Origin: an uncultured Myxococcales bacterium
Lineage (GTDB): Bacteria > Myxococcota_A > Polyangia > Polyangiales > Polyangiaceae
Reading direction: 5' to 3'
Assembly (NCBI GenBank): GCA_937872925.1
Contig: CALMUT010000218.1
Coordinates: forward strand, 1-48,090
Length of the DNA: 48,090 nt
This document shows, piece after piece, positions 32,561 to 41,827 of this stretch. The position numbers and the translations under genes are program-made. How positions within the stretch are numbered: position 1 is the first letter of the stretch; the number at the start of each line of letters is the position of its first letter. Under the pieces are notes generated by a model, which did not search any database, had not been told where the DNA came from, and saw only the letters and a program-made list of their open reading frames with translations.

Positions 32561-34753
32561 TCAGCGTACGCTCGGCCGCAGGCTGGCGCGTTTGAGCAGG
32601 AGCAACTCGCGGGCGCTGGCGTACACCTCGTCTTCGCTAGCCAGCACTAGGTTCGCTGCGTCACCGAGGGGTACGAAGCAATCCGCTGCTGTGACCCGGG
32701 CAAACCGAACCCCGGCGGCACTTTCCAAGACGGTCGTGGCCAGGGCTTCGCTGACGTTGCCGCTGCGGCGGCACTCGTCCACGACCAAGAGGGTGCCGGT
32801 TTCGCGGGCGTGGTGCAGCACGGCGTCTGTGGGCAGTGGACACAGGAAGCGCAAGTCGACCACCCGGGCGCGTGCGCCGGTTTCCTGGAACAATCTCCGC
32901 GCGGCGCGCAGGGACATGAAGAGCCCATTGCCGTAGCTGGCGATGGTGAGGTCCGGCGCGTCGGGTTCATAGACCCGTGGTTCGAAGGGCGTGGCCACGG
33001 CGGCGGTGGAAGGCGCGGCCCAGGCTCCGTCTCCTTCGGCAAATAGATCTCGTGTGTGATAGAGCGCGATGGGCTCGATGCTGACGACGACTCGGCGCGA
33101 TTCAGTGGCTAGGGCAAATGCCGTACGGTACAGCTCCAGGGCGTCGTCGCCGCGGGCCGGGCAAATCACGATCAGGCCAGGGATGTCCCGCAACACGGCG
33201 ATGCTATTGTCGTTGTGGAAGTGGCCCCCGAAGCCCTTCTGATAGGCGAGACCTGCGACCCGCACGAGCATCGGGTTGTCGAGGGCGCCGGCCGAGAAAA
33301 AGGAAAAAGTGGCCGCTTCACCCCGGAGCTGATCCTCCGCGTTGTGCAGGTAGGCCAGGTATTGGATCTCAGGAACCGGCAGCATGCCCAGCTGCGCGGT
33401 GCCAAGGGCAAGTCCCAAGATCGTCTGCTCGTCCAGGAGGGTATTGAAGACACGTGCGGCGCCGCCTCTTGAGAGCAGTCCCTTGGTCAGGCCGTAGACG
33501 CCACCCTTCTTGGCCACGTCTTGCCCGAAGATCAGGGATTCTTTGCGGGTGTCGAGCAGCTCTCCCAGCGCCGTGTTGATGCCCTGCGCCAGGGTCATGG
33601 GCGCTTCGGGATGGGGCGCGGCATAGCGTTTGGCGGCGCTGATCACGGCACTGCTATCGACGGGCTTGGCGAGGCAGGCGCTGACTTCGGCGCGAGACCT
33701 GAGATGCGACGCCCTGCGCGCCCGGCTCGACTCGGCGTCGACTCGTGCTCGTGCAGCGTCGTCCCAGGCCAGTATCTCTTGGGCACTAGCGGCCTCCACG
33801 GCAATCAAGCCGAGTGCTGCGCGAGCGACGGGGTCTAAGGAAAACGCGGCTTCGAGCTCCGCGGGCGAGCGGTACGTCGTGTCGACGTCACTGCCGGCAT
33901 GACCTAGAAGCCGCACGGTCTTGAGATGAAGCACCGCAGCGCGACGGGTGCTGCGGCAGTATTGCACCGCCGCCTCCGTGGCCAAGTAGCAGGCAGCGAG
34001 GTCGCCACTGTCGGCATCGTAGTAGCGAATATTTGGCAGCGCGTTCAGGCGGGCATGCACCCAACCATCGGGACTGCGAACGGAGATGCCGAGGCCGTTG
34101 TCCTCGCAGACGAAGAGCAGCGGCAGGGTCAGATTCTGCTGCAGCACCCATCCCACGGCATTGAATGCGCCGAGGGCCGTGGAGTGGTTCAAGCTCGCAT
34201 CGCCAAAGGACGCGACAACGATTGCGTCTCGGGGCGCGCTGTCGTCGAGTCGCAGACGAGCCTTGCGTTCGAGCCCGAATGCCAAGCCCACGGCACGCGG
34301 CAGATGACTGGCAATGGTGCTGGTCGAGGGCGTGATGCCCAGCTTGGGGTGGCCCAAGACCTTATGCCGTCCGCCACTCATGGGGTCGTCGGTCGACGCG
34401 ACGAGGCTCTGCGTGATGCCGAAGGCTGGGTCGACATCGGGCACCTGGCGCGCGCGCTCCACTTGGACCGCAGCGCTACGGTAGTGCAAAAGCGCGGGAT
34501 CGGTCACGCGAGTCAGCCGGCCGAGCACCGCGTTGGCCTCGTGGCCGGTGCTGCAGATGGTGTAGTGCCCCAGACCATCGCGGCGGAGTTCGTGAGCCGC
34601 ACGATCGAGGTGGCGCGTGAGCAGCATGCTTTGCAGTAGCTCACGTCCAATGCTGGCATCGAGGTCGAAGCCAGGGACCTCGCTTGTGGCGGCTACCGAA
34701 GCAATGCGGTCCCGAAAACGCTGCATCAACTGGTTGAGACGGTCCAAAGGCAT
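32561..34753 (-). CDS. Fused alpha-beta E1 component of a 2-oxoacid dehydrogenase
   Basis: 730 residues from the ATG at 34753. The N-terminal half (1-345) is the alpha subunit, with G-H-Y-T-I-C-S-T-G-H-E-A-N and a thiamine diphosphate motif F-G-D-A-S-L-N-H ... C-E-D-N-G-L-G-I-S (G-D-x about 30 residues before N). The C-terminal half (about 385-730) is the transketolase-like beta subunit, with M-T-L-A-Q-G-I-N-T-A-L-G-E-L-L, G-Q-D-V-A-K-K-G-G-V-Y-G-L-T-K-G-L and V-D-E-C-R-R-S-G-N. Family: branched-chain or pyruvate-type E1, usually two separate chains of about 330-400 residues. Both halves are complete. No E2 or E3 gene is adjacent, so its partners are encoded elsewhere. Confidence 0.9.
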   Translation of the reverse strand: MPLDRLNQLMQRFRDRIASVAATSEVPGFDLDASIGRELLQSMLLTRHLDRAAHELRRDGLGHYTICSTGHEANAVLGRLTRVTDPALLHYRSAAVQVERARQVPDVDPAFGITQSLVASTDDPMSGGRHKVLGHPKLGITPSTSTIASHLPRAVGLAFGLERKARLRLDDSAPRDAIVVASFGDASLNHSTALGAFNAVGWVLQQNLTLPLLFVCEDNGLGISVRSPDGWVHARLNALPNIRYYDADSGDLAACYLATEAAVQYCRSTRRAAVLHLKTVRLLGHAGSDVDTTYRSPAELEAAFSLDPVARAALGLIAVEAASAQEILAWDDAARARVDAESSRARRASHLRSRAEVSACLAKPVDSSAVISAAKRYAAPHPEAPMTLAQGINTALGELLDTRKESLIFGQDVAKKGGVYGLTKGLLSRGGAARVFNTLLDEQTILGLALGTAQLGMLPVPEIQYLAYLHNAEDQLRGEAATFSFFSAGALDNPMLVRVAGLAYQKGFGGHFHNDNSIAVLRDIPGLIVICPARGDDALELYRTAFALATESRRVVVSIEPIALYHTRDLFAEGDGAWAAPSTAAVATPFEPRVYEPDAPDLTIASYGNGLFMSLRAARRLFQETGARARVVDLRFLCPLPTDAVLHHARETGTLLVVDECRRSGNVSEALATTVLESAAGVRFARVTAADCFVPLGDAANLVLASEDEVYASARELLLLKRASLRPSVR

Positions 34754-34817
34754 GGCGGGCGCCAAGCCTAACCCAGCCCCAGGGTTTTCATGTAACAATG
34801 GGAAAGGCGAAAATAGC

Positions 34818-36569
34818 GTGGAGCCCGTAACCAGCCGTTCCGAAGAAGCTACCGTCGTGGAGCGCCCCGAGGGCAGCGGCGACGACACGGCAAGAACGCC
34901 TCCCAGCGGTATCACGATGGCAACGGCCAGTGGCTTGACAGGCCTTGGCAGTTCCCGCACCGGCGTGAGTACCGCAGCGCCGATGATTTTGCGCGCCGAG
35001 GAGCACGCCCGCACCGTGGCGTTGGTCCGGCTCGTTTTTGCGGCGGGCGGCGCTGGGTTGATCGCCGCCCTTCTGCAGGAGCGGCCAAGCCCCGGCAAGT
35101 GGGCCTGTGTGGCGATCGTGGGCCTCACGACCGCCGTCGCGGGCTGGCTGATGCTGCGCTTCCGGGATCCCGGCCGCTACGATCATCGCCTCGCTCTGGT
35201 GTTCGGGCTCTGCTGCGTGGCCTCGACCCTGGCCACGGCGTTCTACGTTGGGGTCTTCACGCCGGCGATCATCGCCATGTATATCGGCATCTATTTTTTC
35301 GGCATGAGCGATTCCGCCAGGTCTGGCTGGACGATCTACGGCACCGGCGCGAGTGGCTACCTTGCGCTGAACATTGCCGCGCTGGCCGGCGCGATCGACA
35401 TGCAGGCTGCCGTCATGCCGATGCGCCAGCCGGACCCCCTGGCCACCATCGCGGTCACTTTCGTCTGCCAGGTATTGTTCGCCGCTACATTTTGGATGGC
35501 ACGGCAGAGTCGCCGGGCGACCCTCGCAGCCTTTGAGCGCCTTGAGCGTGCTGCTCGCCAAATCCAGAAGCGGGACGCACTGCTAAACGAAGCACATGCG
35601 GAGCTGGACCGAGAGCGCGCCGCCAAGCTCGGGCGCTATACGGATCAACAAGTGGGCCAGTTCACTATCGGTGAAGTGGTCGGCCGGGGCGCCATGGGCG
35701 AAGTCTATAAAGGCCACGACACCGAGGGGGATCGGCCGGTCGCTATCAAATTCCTCAGCCCGGCGCTGACTGGGGATCCGGCAAGCGTCGACCGCTTTCT
35801 GCGCGAGGCGGATGTCGCGGGGCGGCTCAAGTCGCCCCATATCGTGGAGCTGATCCACCACGGCCTGATGGAGGGTGGCAGTCCGTATCTGGTGATGGAG
35901 CTGCTGCGCGGAACAGATCTGGGCGAGCAGCTGCGGGAGAAGCAGCGCCTCGGCACGAGCGCGGTGCTGGAGCTGGTAGACGAGGTGGCCCAGGCGCTGT
36001 CCGTTGCCGACGAGGCTGGCGTCGTGCATCGAGATCTGAAACCCCAGAACATCTACCGCGCGGAAATCGGCAACAAGCGCGTCTGGAAAGTGCTCGATTT
36101 CGGCGTGTCTAAGATCCTGGACTCAGCGGAAAACCTGACGATGGGGGCTGCGGTGGGAACGCCGAGCTACATGGCGCCGGAGCAAGCGCGGGGCAGCGGC
36201 ATTGACCACCGTGCGGACGTATTTGCGCTAAGTGTGGTGGCCTATCGCGCGCTCACGGGCCGCCCGGCTTTCACCGCGCCGGATAGCGTAGGCACCCTCT
36301 ACAACGTGGTGCACGTGCAGCCCGTGCGTCCCGGAGATTTGATTCGCATTCCCGAAGACATGGAGCGCGTGCTGGCCCTGGGATTGGCAAAAGACGCCGA
36401 GCGGCGCTTGGGCTCGGCGCTGATGCTGTCCGCGTCGCTACGCCAAGCCGCTCGCGGTCGTCTGGACGAGCGATTGCGCAAGGACGCCGACGCGCTTCTC
36501 GCCGAGCACCCCTGGGGCTCCGACGCGACCGAGCGTAGGTCGAAGCGCTCGAATCGGCCGAAGGCGTAG
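34818..36569 (+). CDS. Membrane Ser/Thr protein kinase with N-terminal membrane domain
   Basis: 583 residues from a GTG at 34818; ATGs at 34917 and 34983 are alternatives. The first half is unusual: after about 60 polar residues there are around six transmembrane segments (about 65-235), then a coiled coil (about 235-275), then the kinase domain (278-540): V-G-R-G-A-M-G-E-V-Y, V-A-I-K (ATP Lys), V-H-R-D-L-K-P-Q-N-I, D-F-G-V-S-K, G-T-P-S-Y-M-A-P-E-Q. All catalytic residues are present. Most bacterial kinases of this group have the kinase first and a single membrane helix after it. The polytopic N-terminal domain probably acts as the sensor; the 7TM-like arrangement could bind a small ligand. 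Ends in a basic tail. Divergent from the E1 gene. Confidence 0.9.
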   Translation: MEPVTSRSEEATVVERPEGSGDDTARTPPSGITMATASGLTGLGSSRTGVSTAAPMILRAEEHARTVALVRLVFAAGGAGLIAALLQERPSPGKWACVAIVGLTTAVAGWLMLRFRDPGRYDHRLALVFGLCCVASTLATAFYVGVFTPAIIAMYIGIYFFGMSDSARSGWTIYGTGASGYLALNIAALAGAIDMQAAVMPMRQPDPLATIAVTFVCQVLFAATFWMARQSRRATLAAFERLERAARQIQKRDALLNEAHAELDRERAAKLGRYTDQQVGQFTIGEVVGRGAMGEVYKGHDTEGDRPVAIKFLSPALTGDPASVDRFLREADVAGRLKSPHIVELIHHGLMEGGSPYLVMELLRGTDLGEQLREKQRLGTSAVLELVDEVAQALSVADEAGVVHRDLKPQNIYRAEIGNKRVWKVLDFGVSKILDSAENLTMGAAVGTPSYMAPEQARGSGIDHRADVFALSVVAYRALTGRPAFTAPDSVGTLYNVVHVQPVRPGDLIRIPEDMERVLALGLAKDAERRLGSALMLSASLRQAARGRLDERLRKDADALLAEHPWGSDATERRSKRSNRPKA

Positions 36570-36601
36570 GGCCCAGCTTCGCAAGCGCAGCCCCCGCGCG
36601 A

Positions 36602-37630
36602 CTAGGGCAAGCGATCCAGCAGGGCGAGCAGGCCTCGGCGCGCGGGGGAGCGGTGGTGGGAGGCGCCGCGGCGGGCGAGGATTTCTTCGCGGTGTGCGAT
36701 GTAGTGCTCGTAGCTCTGAAGCATCATTTCGTCGTTGGAATAGCGCGGGTGCCATCCGAGTTCGCGGGTGGCGTCGCTTGTGTCGAAGAAGAGTTCTCGA
36801 CCGTACATCAGCGCATGGTAGTCGCCCAGGGGCGTGAGGCCGAGGCGCCCAGTGAGCTTCATGGTATGGGCCGTGATGCCGAGGGGCAGCGAACGGACCG
36901 TACTCTTCGACCCCGCGGCAGCGGCAAGACCCGTGAGCAGTGCGCGCATGCTGCCGAAACGCTCCGCGCCCGCCAGGTACACCGCAGGGCCACGGCGCTC
37001 CGCGGCGCGCAAACACAAATCCGCCAAGTCTTCGGCGTACACTAGCTGAAAGCGGTTGTGTCCACCTCCCAGAACGTAGAGCGGTCGGCCGGTGCGCACC
37101 CACTCGAATACGATCTGAAAAATTCCAAGGCGTCCGTGCCCCAAGATGGTGCGCGGACGCACGATGCTCACGTCCAGGCCCTGGCCCACGTAGGCAAGTG
37201 CGCGGCGGTCGCCGGCCAGCTTTGCTCGACCGTAGGCCTCCCGGGGCGCAGGCGATGTGCGTCGGGTGACTGGGTTTTTGCGTGGCGCGCCGTACACCGC
37301 ACTCGAAGACAGCAGCACCAGCTTACGGCAGCCAGCGCCCAGGCACTCACGAGCAAGGATGTCCGTGCCGCCTACGTTGACGGACTCGAAGAGCTCACGA
37401 TCTTTGGCCAGTGGCACCTGCGCCACGCAGTGGAAAACCGCCTGCACCCCCGAGACTGCACGCCGCACGGCCGACGGATCCCGGATGTCGCCGCGGAGGA
37501 TCTCTACTGCGTCGGGAAGGCTCGCGTTTTCGGCGATGTCGAGCACGCGCACAGAGTCGCCTCGCGCCAGCAGCGCCCGCACCAATAGCTCGCCGAAGTA
37601 GCCGGCGCCCCCGGTGACCAGGGCGTGCAT
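36602..37630 (-). CDS. NAD-dependent epimerase/dehydratase family protein (extended SDR)
   Basis: 342 residues from the ATG at 37630, which overlaps the stop of the upstream gene. Rossmann motif T-G-G-A-G-Y-F-G (7-14), D-I-R-D-P, the Y-G-R-A-K active-site pair (Tyr-x3-Lys) and R-P-R-T-I-L-G-H-G-R-L. The C-terminal region holds R-E-L-F-F-D-T-S-D-A-T-R-E-L-G-W-H-P-R-Y-S, typical of sugar-nucleotide or 3-beta-hydroxysteroid-type SDRs. The substrate is not evident. Paralogue of the gene upstream, with which it forms an overlapping pair downstream of selB. Confidence 0.9.
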   Translation of the reverse strand: MHALVTGGAGYFGELLVRALLARGDSVRVLDIAENASLPDAVEILRGDIRDPSAVRRAVSGVQAVFHCVAQVPLAKDRELFESVNVGGTDILARECLGAGCRKLVLLSSSAVYGAPRKNPVTRRTSPAPREAYGRAKLAGDRRALAYVGQGLDVSIVRPRTILGHGRLGIFQIVFEWVRTGRPLYVLGGGHNRFQLVYAEDLADLCLRAAERRGPAVYLAGAERFGSMRALLTGLAAAAGSKSTVRSLPLGITAHTMKLTGRLGLTPLGDYHALMYGRELFFDTSDATRELGWHPRYSNDEMMLQSYEHYIAHREEILARRGASHHRSPARRGLLALLDRLP

Positions 37631-38640
37631 CAAATGGCGTAGCCTTGCGCGCGGCACCACTCGATGCTGCGCCGCATGCCTTCTTCGAGTTCGATTTCCG
37701 GCGCGTAGCCGAGTTGTTCCTTGGCTTTGTCGATGCTGACGGCGATTGACGCAGCCAACTCCCCTGCAACGTGCATGTCTTGGGAGTACATGCCCGTCAT
37801 TTGGATGATCGAATCGCAGAAGCGCGCCACGTCGCAGCTGATCTTGGGCAGGTAGCGTGGCCGCACGCGGACATCGAGGAGCTTGCCCACGGTCTGCAAG
37901 ATCTCGATAAAGGAGTACGGACGTCGATCCGTGATCCAGTAGATTTCCCCGGCGGCACGTTCGACGCTACGGGCCAGCAGCATGCCCTGCACCGTGTTGT
38001 CGACGTAGCTCATGCTGCGCAAGTTGTCGCCCTTGCCAAACACAATCGGGTGCCCGCCCTGGATCATGCGGAAGAAGCGAGTCTGTCGTTCGGGCTGATT
38101 CGGGCCGTAGAACCAACACGGACGCAGCACGACGGCTTCAATGCGCCCGGCGCGGTGCGCGTCGAGCACCAGCCATTCCGCCTGCAGCTTGGAAAGTCCG
38201 TAGCCCAGATAGGGCCGCGGCGGGTCCTCCTCGGTCATTAGCCGGGAACCGTCTATGTTCAGGCCGGCGGGCGAGTTTGAACTCACGAAGACGAAGCGCC
38301 GCACTTTTGCGGCGATGGCAGCGTCGAGCAGGCGGCGGGTGCCTTCTACATTGAGGGTGTAGAGATCTTCGATTCGACCGGGGTGCACCACTCCCGCGCA
38401 ATGGAACACCGTGTCGATCCCCGCACAGAGCTCAGCGGGCAAGGGATGACGCAAATCGGCTTCGATGACTTGCGCGCCCAGAGCTCGCAGTTCTGCCGTG
38501 GCCGATCCCGGCGCGGCAGCGACACGCACGGGTTCCTTTTCTTGCACCACGGGACCCATCGAGAATCCGGAAAGCAGCGCTTCGGTGAGACGTGTGCCGA
38601 GCCAGCCTGGCGCTCCGGTGACAAGAGCTTTTGGTTGCAT
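37630..38640 (-). CDS. NAD-dependent epimerase/3-beta-HSD-like SDR
   Basis: 336 residues from the ATG at 38640. Rossmann motif T-G-A-P-G-W-L-G; F-H-C-A-G-V-V-H-P; S-S-N-S-P-A-G; active site Y-G-L-S-K (Tyr-x3-Lys); R-P-C-W-F-Y-G-P; S-Y-V-D-N-T-V. These elements match the 3-beta-hydroxysteroid dehydrogenase/isomerase and sugar epimerase branch of extended SDRs. The gene lies 68 bases downstream of selB on the same strand and overlaps the next SDR gene by one base. The pair probably works on the same lipid or nucleotide-sugar pathway. A link to selenium metabolism is not indicated. Confidence 0.9.
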   Translation of the reverse strand: MQPKALVTGAPGWLGTRLTEALLSGFSMGPVVQEKEPVRVAAAPGSATAELRALGAQVIEADLRHPLPAELCAGIDTVFHCAGVVHPGRIEDLYTLNVEGTRRLLDAAIAAKVRRFVFVSSNSPAGLNIDGSRLMTEEDPPRPYLGYGLSKLQAEWLVLDAHRAGRIEAVVLRPCWFYGPNQPERQTRFFRMIQGGHPIVFGKGDNLRSMSYVDNTVQGMLLARSVERAAGEIYWITDRRPYSFIEILQTVGKLLDVRVRPRYLPKISCDVARFCDSIIQMTGMYSQDMHVAGELAASIAVSIDKAKEQLGYAPEIELEEGMRRSIEWCRAQGYAI

Positions 38641-38708
38641 GACTCCCTGCGACCTACCCGGAAAACCACGGCGCTAAAAGGGCTTTCGTCATAGCCCGGC
38701 TTGCTGCG

Positions 38709-40637
38709 CTAGCTGCGCTTGCCCGCGCCACGGCAGCGCAAATCGCCCTTGCGGCGGGTGCTGCCTTCGCGATCGAGCTGTTCCAACAGCGGGATGGCCT
38801 GTTTGCGTGAAACCTGCGCCAGGTCCTTGAACTCGGGCACGCTCATCTCCTCTTGGGTATCGAAGTGCGCCGCGACTCTCGTGCGTAGCGCGTCAATGGC
38901 GGACTCCGCAAACCACAGCGTGCTCAGGCGCCGCGCGCGTTCGCTGCGAGCCAGGGCTGCCAGCGCAATCTTGGTCTTCTCGACGTCCTGAGCCATTCGC
39001 TTGCTGAGCTCGTTTTCGGTGATGCCCTCGAGCCCAATGGCACGCATGGCTTCGAGCACTTGAGCTTCCAGTTCGCGCGCCGCGGGGCCGGAGGTCTTAG
39101 CGAACTCCGGGGTACAAACCATGCCTTGGTCCACCACGATTTGACTGCGGGAGCTGGCACGTTCGATCACGGCATCGACCAGGGCGCGTCCCGCCGAGCG
39201 GGAGAGGTGCGAGCGTGCGGTTTCGAGGGACAGGCCCGGCTCGTGGGGCGCCGCTCGATGGTGCGCTTCGACGCGTGCGATCAGGCGTTTCGCCAAAGCG
39301 TCCATGTTTTCTTGCGTGGTGACGTGCTGCCCGTCGGGCAGCACGAACAAACCGCCCTTCTTGCGCTTGCTTTCCACCAATTTTTGCAGCTCCCCCGGGG
39401 GGCGGCCCAAGCGTGGCTCCAAGCTCGCGATGGCCACCGCTCTCGGCGCAGCGCCGGCGACTAGCCCCAAAAGCGCGTCGCCCATCCGCCCCGTGCCCAG
39501 CGCATCGAGGGTGTCGATGCGGTTTTGCCAGCGCGCGGCGTCCCGGCGCCGTCGGGGCAACCGCGGTGGAGAAGCGTCCACGATGCGCCCGCCGCCAAGC
39601 ACCGCGCCGCGCTCCCGGTCATCCCGGAAGCCCCGCAAAATGAAACCAACGCCGCCCAGTGCCGGTAGCGGCGCATCCAACGCGATGTGCGCGCCGCGCT
39701 CGCCGAGTCGTGTGACGCGACCCGTGCGGCGCGCTGTGCCCACGTAGACTTGCGCGGACGCGCCATCGCCCAGCTCGTCCTCGGCGCCCGGGGTCGTCTG
39801 TAGCTCCACTTCCAGACGTCGCGTGATGGGCAGCGCCGGATCCGTGCTCACCACGCTGCCACGCTTCACGCTCGCCAGCTCTAGTTTCGCAAGATTGATC
39901 GCCACTCGTGAGGGCGCGCAAACGGTGTCGGCGGACTGCCCGTGCACTTCGATGGAGCGACACGTGCTTTCGAGTACTCCCGTCTCCGTGCCCACGTACA
40001 CCGGCGCGCCCACGGTCAGCGAGCCCCGGGTCAGGGTGCCCGTGATCACAGTGCCCGCGCCCTTTACCGTGAATACGCGGTCGATGGGTAGCCATGCTCG
40101 TGCGTCGTCTGCGGGCGCCGGTGCACTTTCCGCGAGCGCCAGCAGCGCGCGCTTCAGTTCCTCCACGCCCTTCCCCGACGGCGCCGCAGTGGGAATGATC
40201 GCCTGGGCCACGATGCCCATGCTCTCTAGGGTTGCTTCCAGATCGGCCTGGGCGAGCTCTCGGGTTTCGTCGTCCACCAGATCGGCTTTGGAAAGCGCCA
40301 CGACCACGCGGTCGATGCCGAGCAGCTTGCACACGTGCAAGTGTTCCCTGGTTTGCGGCATCACCGCGTCGTCTGCGGCCACGACGAGCAGAACGCCGTC
40401 CACGCCACCCACGCCAGCGATCATCGCGTGCACCAGCTTCTTGTGTCCGGGCACGTCAATGAACGAAAGCGGCGCGTCCTTCAACGTGGCGAAGCCGAGC
40501 TCGATGCTGATGCCGCGGCGCTTCTCGTCGGGCAAGCGATCCGTATCGGTGCCCGTGAGCGTGTGCACCAGCGTGGTCTTGCCGTGATCGACATGACCCG
40601 CGGTTGCAATGACGACGCGGCGCTTGGGGGCGGACAC
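38709..40637 (-). CDS. selB: Selenocysteine-specific elongation factor
   Basis: 642 residues from a GTG at 40637. It delivers Sec-tRNA(Sec) to ribosomes paused at UGA with a SECIS element. The GTPase motifs are intact: G-H-V-D-H-G-K-T (14-21), D-K-x-R-G-I-S-I-E-L-G-F-A, D-V-P-G-H and S-K-A-D (in place of N-K-x-D, as is usual in SelB). Domains II and III follow to about residue 345. The C-terminal part (about 380-640) is a run of winged helices that bind the SECIS stem-loop, ending in the F-x-x-L-A-x-x-S-R-K-Q-A-I-P-L-L-E-x-L-D-x-x-G motif. The length fits E. coli SelB (614). Together with selA and the Sec tRNA it shows that this genome decodes UGA as Sec. Confidence 0.96.
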   Translation of the reverse strand: MSAPKRRVVIATAGHVDHGKTTLVHTLTGTDTDRLPDEKRRGISIELGFATLKDAPLSFIDVPGHKKLVHAMIAGVGGVDGVLLVVAADDAVMPQTREHLHVCKLLGIDRVVVALSKADLVDDETRELAQADLEATLESMGIVAQAIIPTAAPSGKGVEELKRALLALAESAPAPADDARAWLPIDRVFTVKGAGTVITGTLTRGSLTVGAPVYVGTETGVLESTCRSIEVHGQSADTVCAPSRVAINLAKLELASVKRGSVVSTDPALPITRRLEVELQTTPGAEDELGDGASAQVYVGTARRTGRVTRLGERGAHIALDAPLPALGGVGFILRGFRDDRERGAVLGGGRIVDASPPRLPRRRRDAARWQNRIDTLDALGTGRMGDALLGLVAGAAPRAVAIASLEPRLGRPPGELQKLVESKRKKGGLFVLPDGQHVTTQENMDALAKRLIARVEAHHRAAPHEPGLSLETARSHLSRSAGRALVDAVIERASSRSQIVVDQGMVCTPEFAKTSGPAARELEAQVLEAMRAIGLEGITENELSKRMAQDVEKTKIALAALARSERARRLSTLWFAESAIDALRTRVAAHFDTQEEMSVPEFKDLAQVSRKQAIPLLEQLDREGSTRRKGDLRCRGAGKRS

Positions 40638-40774
40638 CAGACGCCTAACCTAACGAAAGCCGGCTTGAGAACCTCGTGAAATTCGCCGCGCCCCTCGTCC
40701 AGGCCGGATTTCTTGCGGACTTTTGCCTGCCGGCTCATTTTCAGTGCAACGTGGGGTCGGGTACAGTGAGAAAA

Positions 40775-41623
40775 ATGCGGAGCGCGCACTTGCTGGGTCT
40801 ACTGTCATGCCTTTGGTGCTGCGCCGGCTGCGCCAAATCGAGCCAACCCCAGGCCGCGGCGGCGGGCGCTGGCGGGGGGACAGCCATGGCCGACGGCTCA
40901 GCCGGAGCCGCGGACACGGGGCAGGTGTCTAGCGGCGGCGCTGCTTCCTTTCCCCTCGCGCCGGCCACCAGGCAGCTCGTGACTGTGATCACCGAAAATT
41001 GGATCGCGGTGCCCGCCGCACTGCAGCGCTTCGAACTGGCGGAAAGTGGCGAGTGGGCGGCGGTCGGGCAGCCCGTGGCCGTCGTCGTCGGAAAGAGCGG
41101 GTTGGGTTGGGGCAGGGGCATTGTGCCGGTGCCCCAGGACGGAGGGCCCATCAAGAAAGAAGGTGACGGGCGCTCGCCGGCCGGGATCTTCGCTCTGTCT
41201 TCGGTATTCGGTTACGCGCCACCGGATCAGGCCACGTGGGTGCAACTGCCCTACGTGCAGGCCACGGACGATCTCGAATGCGTGGATGACCCCGCTTCGA
41301 GTCACTACAACCAACTTGTAAAGAAGAGCGGAGTCGCCAGTGTTGACTGGAACAGCTCGGAGATCATGAAACGCGGCGACACGCTGTACCGCTGGGGCGT
41401 CTTCGTCGATCACAACACCGCGCCCACCGCACCCGGTGCGGGCTCGTGCATCTTCCTGCACCTCTGGAGCGGCCCCACCAGCTCGACCGTGGGCTGCACC
41501 GCCGGCGAGGAAACCAAGATGAAAGAGGTCTTCGGATGGCTCGACCCGAAGAAGCACCCCCTGCTGGTGCAGCTGCCCCGAGCAACCTACGACGCACAGC
41601 GCGTTGCGTGGGCATTGCCGTAG
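40775..41623 (+). CDS. L,D-transpeptidase-like (YkuD fold) lipoprotein
   Basis: 282 residues from the ATG at 40775. Lipobox-like C-C-A-G-C (Cys19) with a Gly/Ala linker to about 60. The catalytic domain shows G-K-S-G-L-G-W-G, P-A-G-I-F-A-L, and the H-x-W...S-x-x-G-C active site (His229, Cys241 in S-T-V-G-C-T). Classical YkuD proteins read S-H-G-C-I/V-R; here the Arg is absent and the loop is T-A-G-E-E. Family function: forms or cleaves 3-3 peptidoglycan crosslinks or attaches lipoproteins. The altered motif could mean hydrolysis or a different acceptor. It ends 25 bases before the Gly-rich low-complexity tract. Confidence 0.8.
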   Translation: MRSAHLLGLLSCLWCCAGCAKSSQPQAAAAGAGGGTAMADGSAGAADTGQVSSGGAASFPLAPATRQLVTVITENWIAVPAALQRFELAESGEWAAVGQPVAVVVGKSGLGWGRGIVPVPQDGGPIKKEGDGRSPAGIFALSSVFGYAPPDQATWVQLPYVQATDDLECVDDPASSHYNQLVKKSGVASVDWNSSEIMKRGDTLYRWGVFVDHNTAPTAPGAGSCIFLHLWSGPTSSTVGCTAGEETKMKEVFGWLDPKKHPLLVQLPRATYDAQRVAWALP

Positions 41624-41647
41624 TGCGCGGGAGCTGCGCAATCTGAC

Positions 41648-41742
41648 GGAGGCCGTGGCAGCGGCGACAGTGGCAGCGGTGGCCGTGGCAGTGTCGGCGG
41701 GAGCGGCAGTGCCGGGGGCCGTGGCAGTGGTGGGCTGCTGCG
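41648..41742 (+). repeat. Gly/Ser-coding low-complexity tract
   Basis: About 95 bases of GGC/AGC/GGT/CGT-rich imperfect trinucleotide repeats. Read in the frame of the transpeptidase, past its TAG stop, it gives G-G-R-G-S-G-D-S-G-S-G-G-R-G-S, the kind of Gly-rich linker used by surface proteins of this genome (compare the linker in the NHL/RHS protein). The stop at 41621-41623 is TAG, so it is not a Sec site. Probably a remnant of a linker or an unstable repeat. Confidence 0.5.
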
Positions 41743-41827
41743 CGAAGCGACTTCGTTAGCGGTGCTCGTGCCAGCCGGGGGCTGGCACTGCGCTCGCAGG
41801 CGGGGAGGAGTTGGAGACGGGGCCGTC

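Noticed and set aside
41648..41742. Gly-rich tract as part of the transpeptidase through a TAG read-through
   Set aside because: The stop is TAG, which tRNA-Sec does not read, and there is no second coding domain directly attached; kept only as a repeat.
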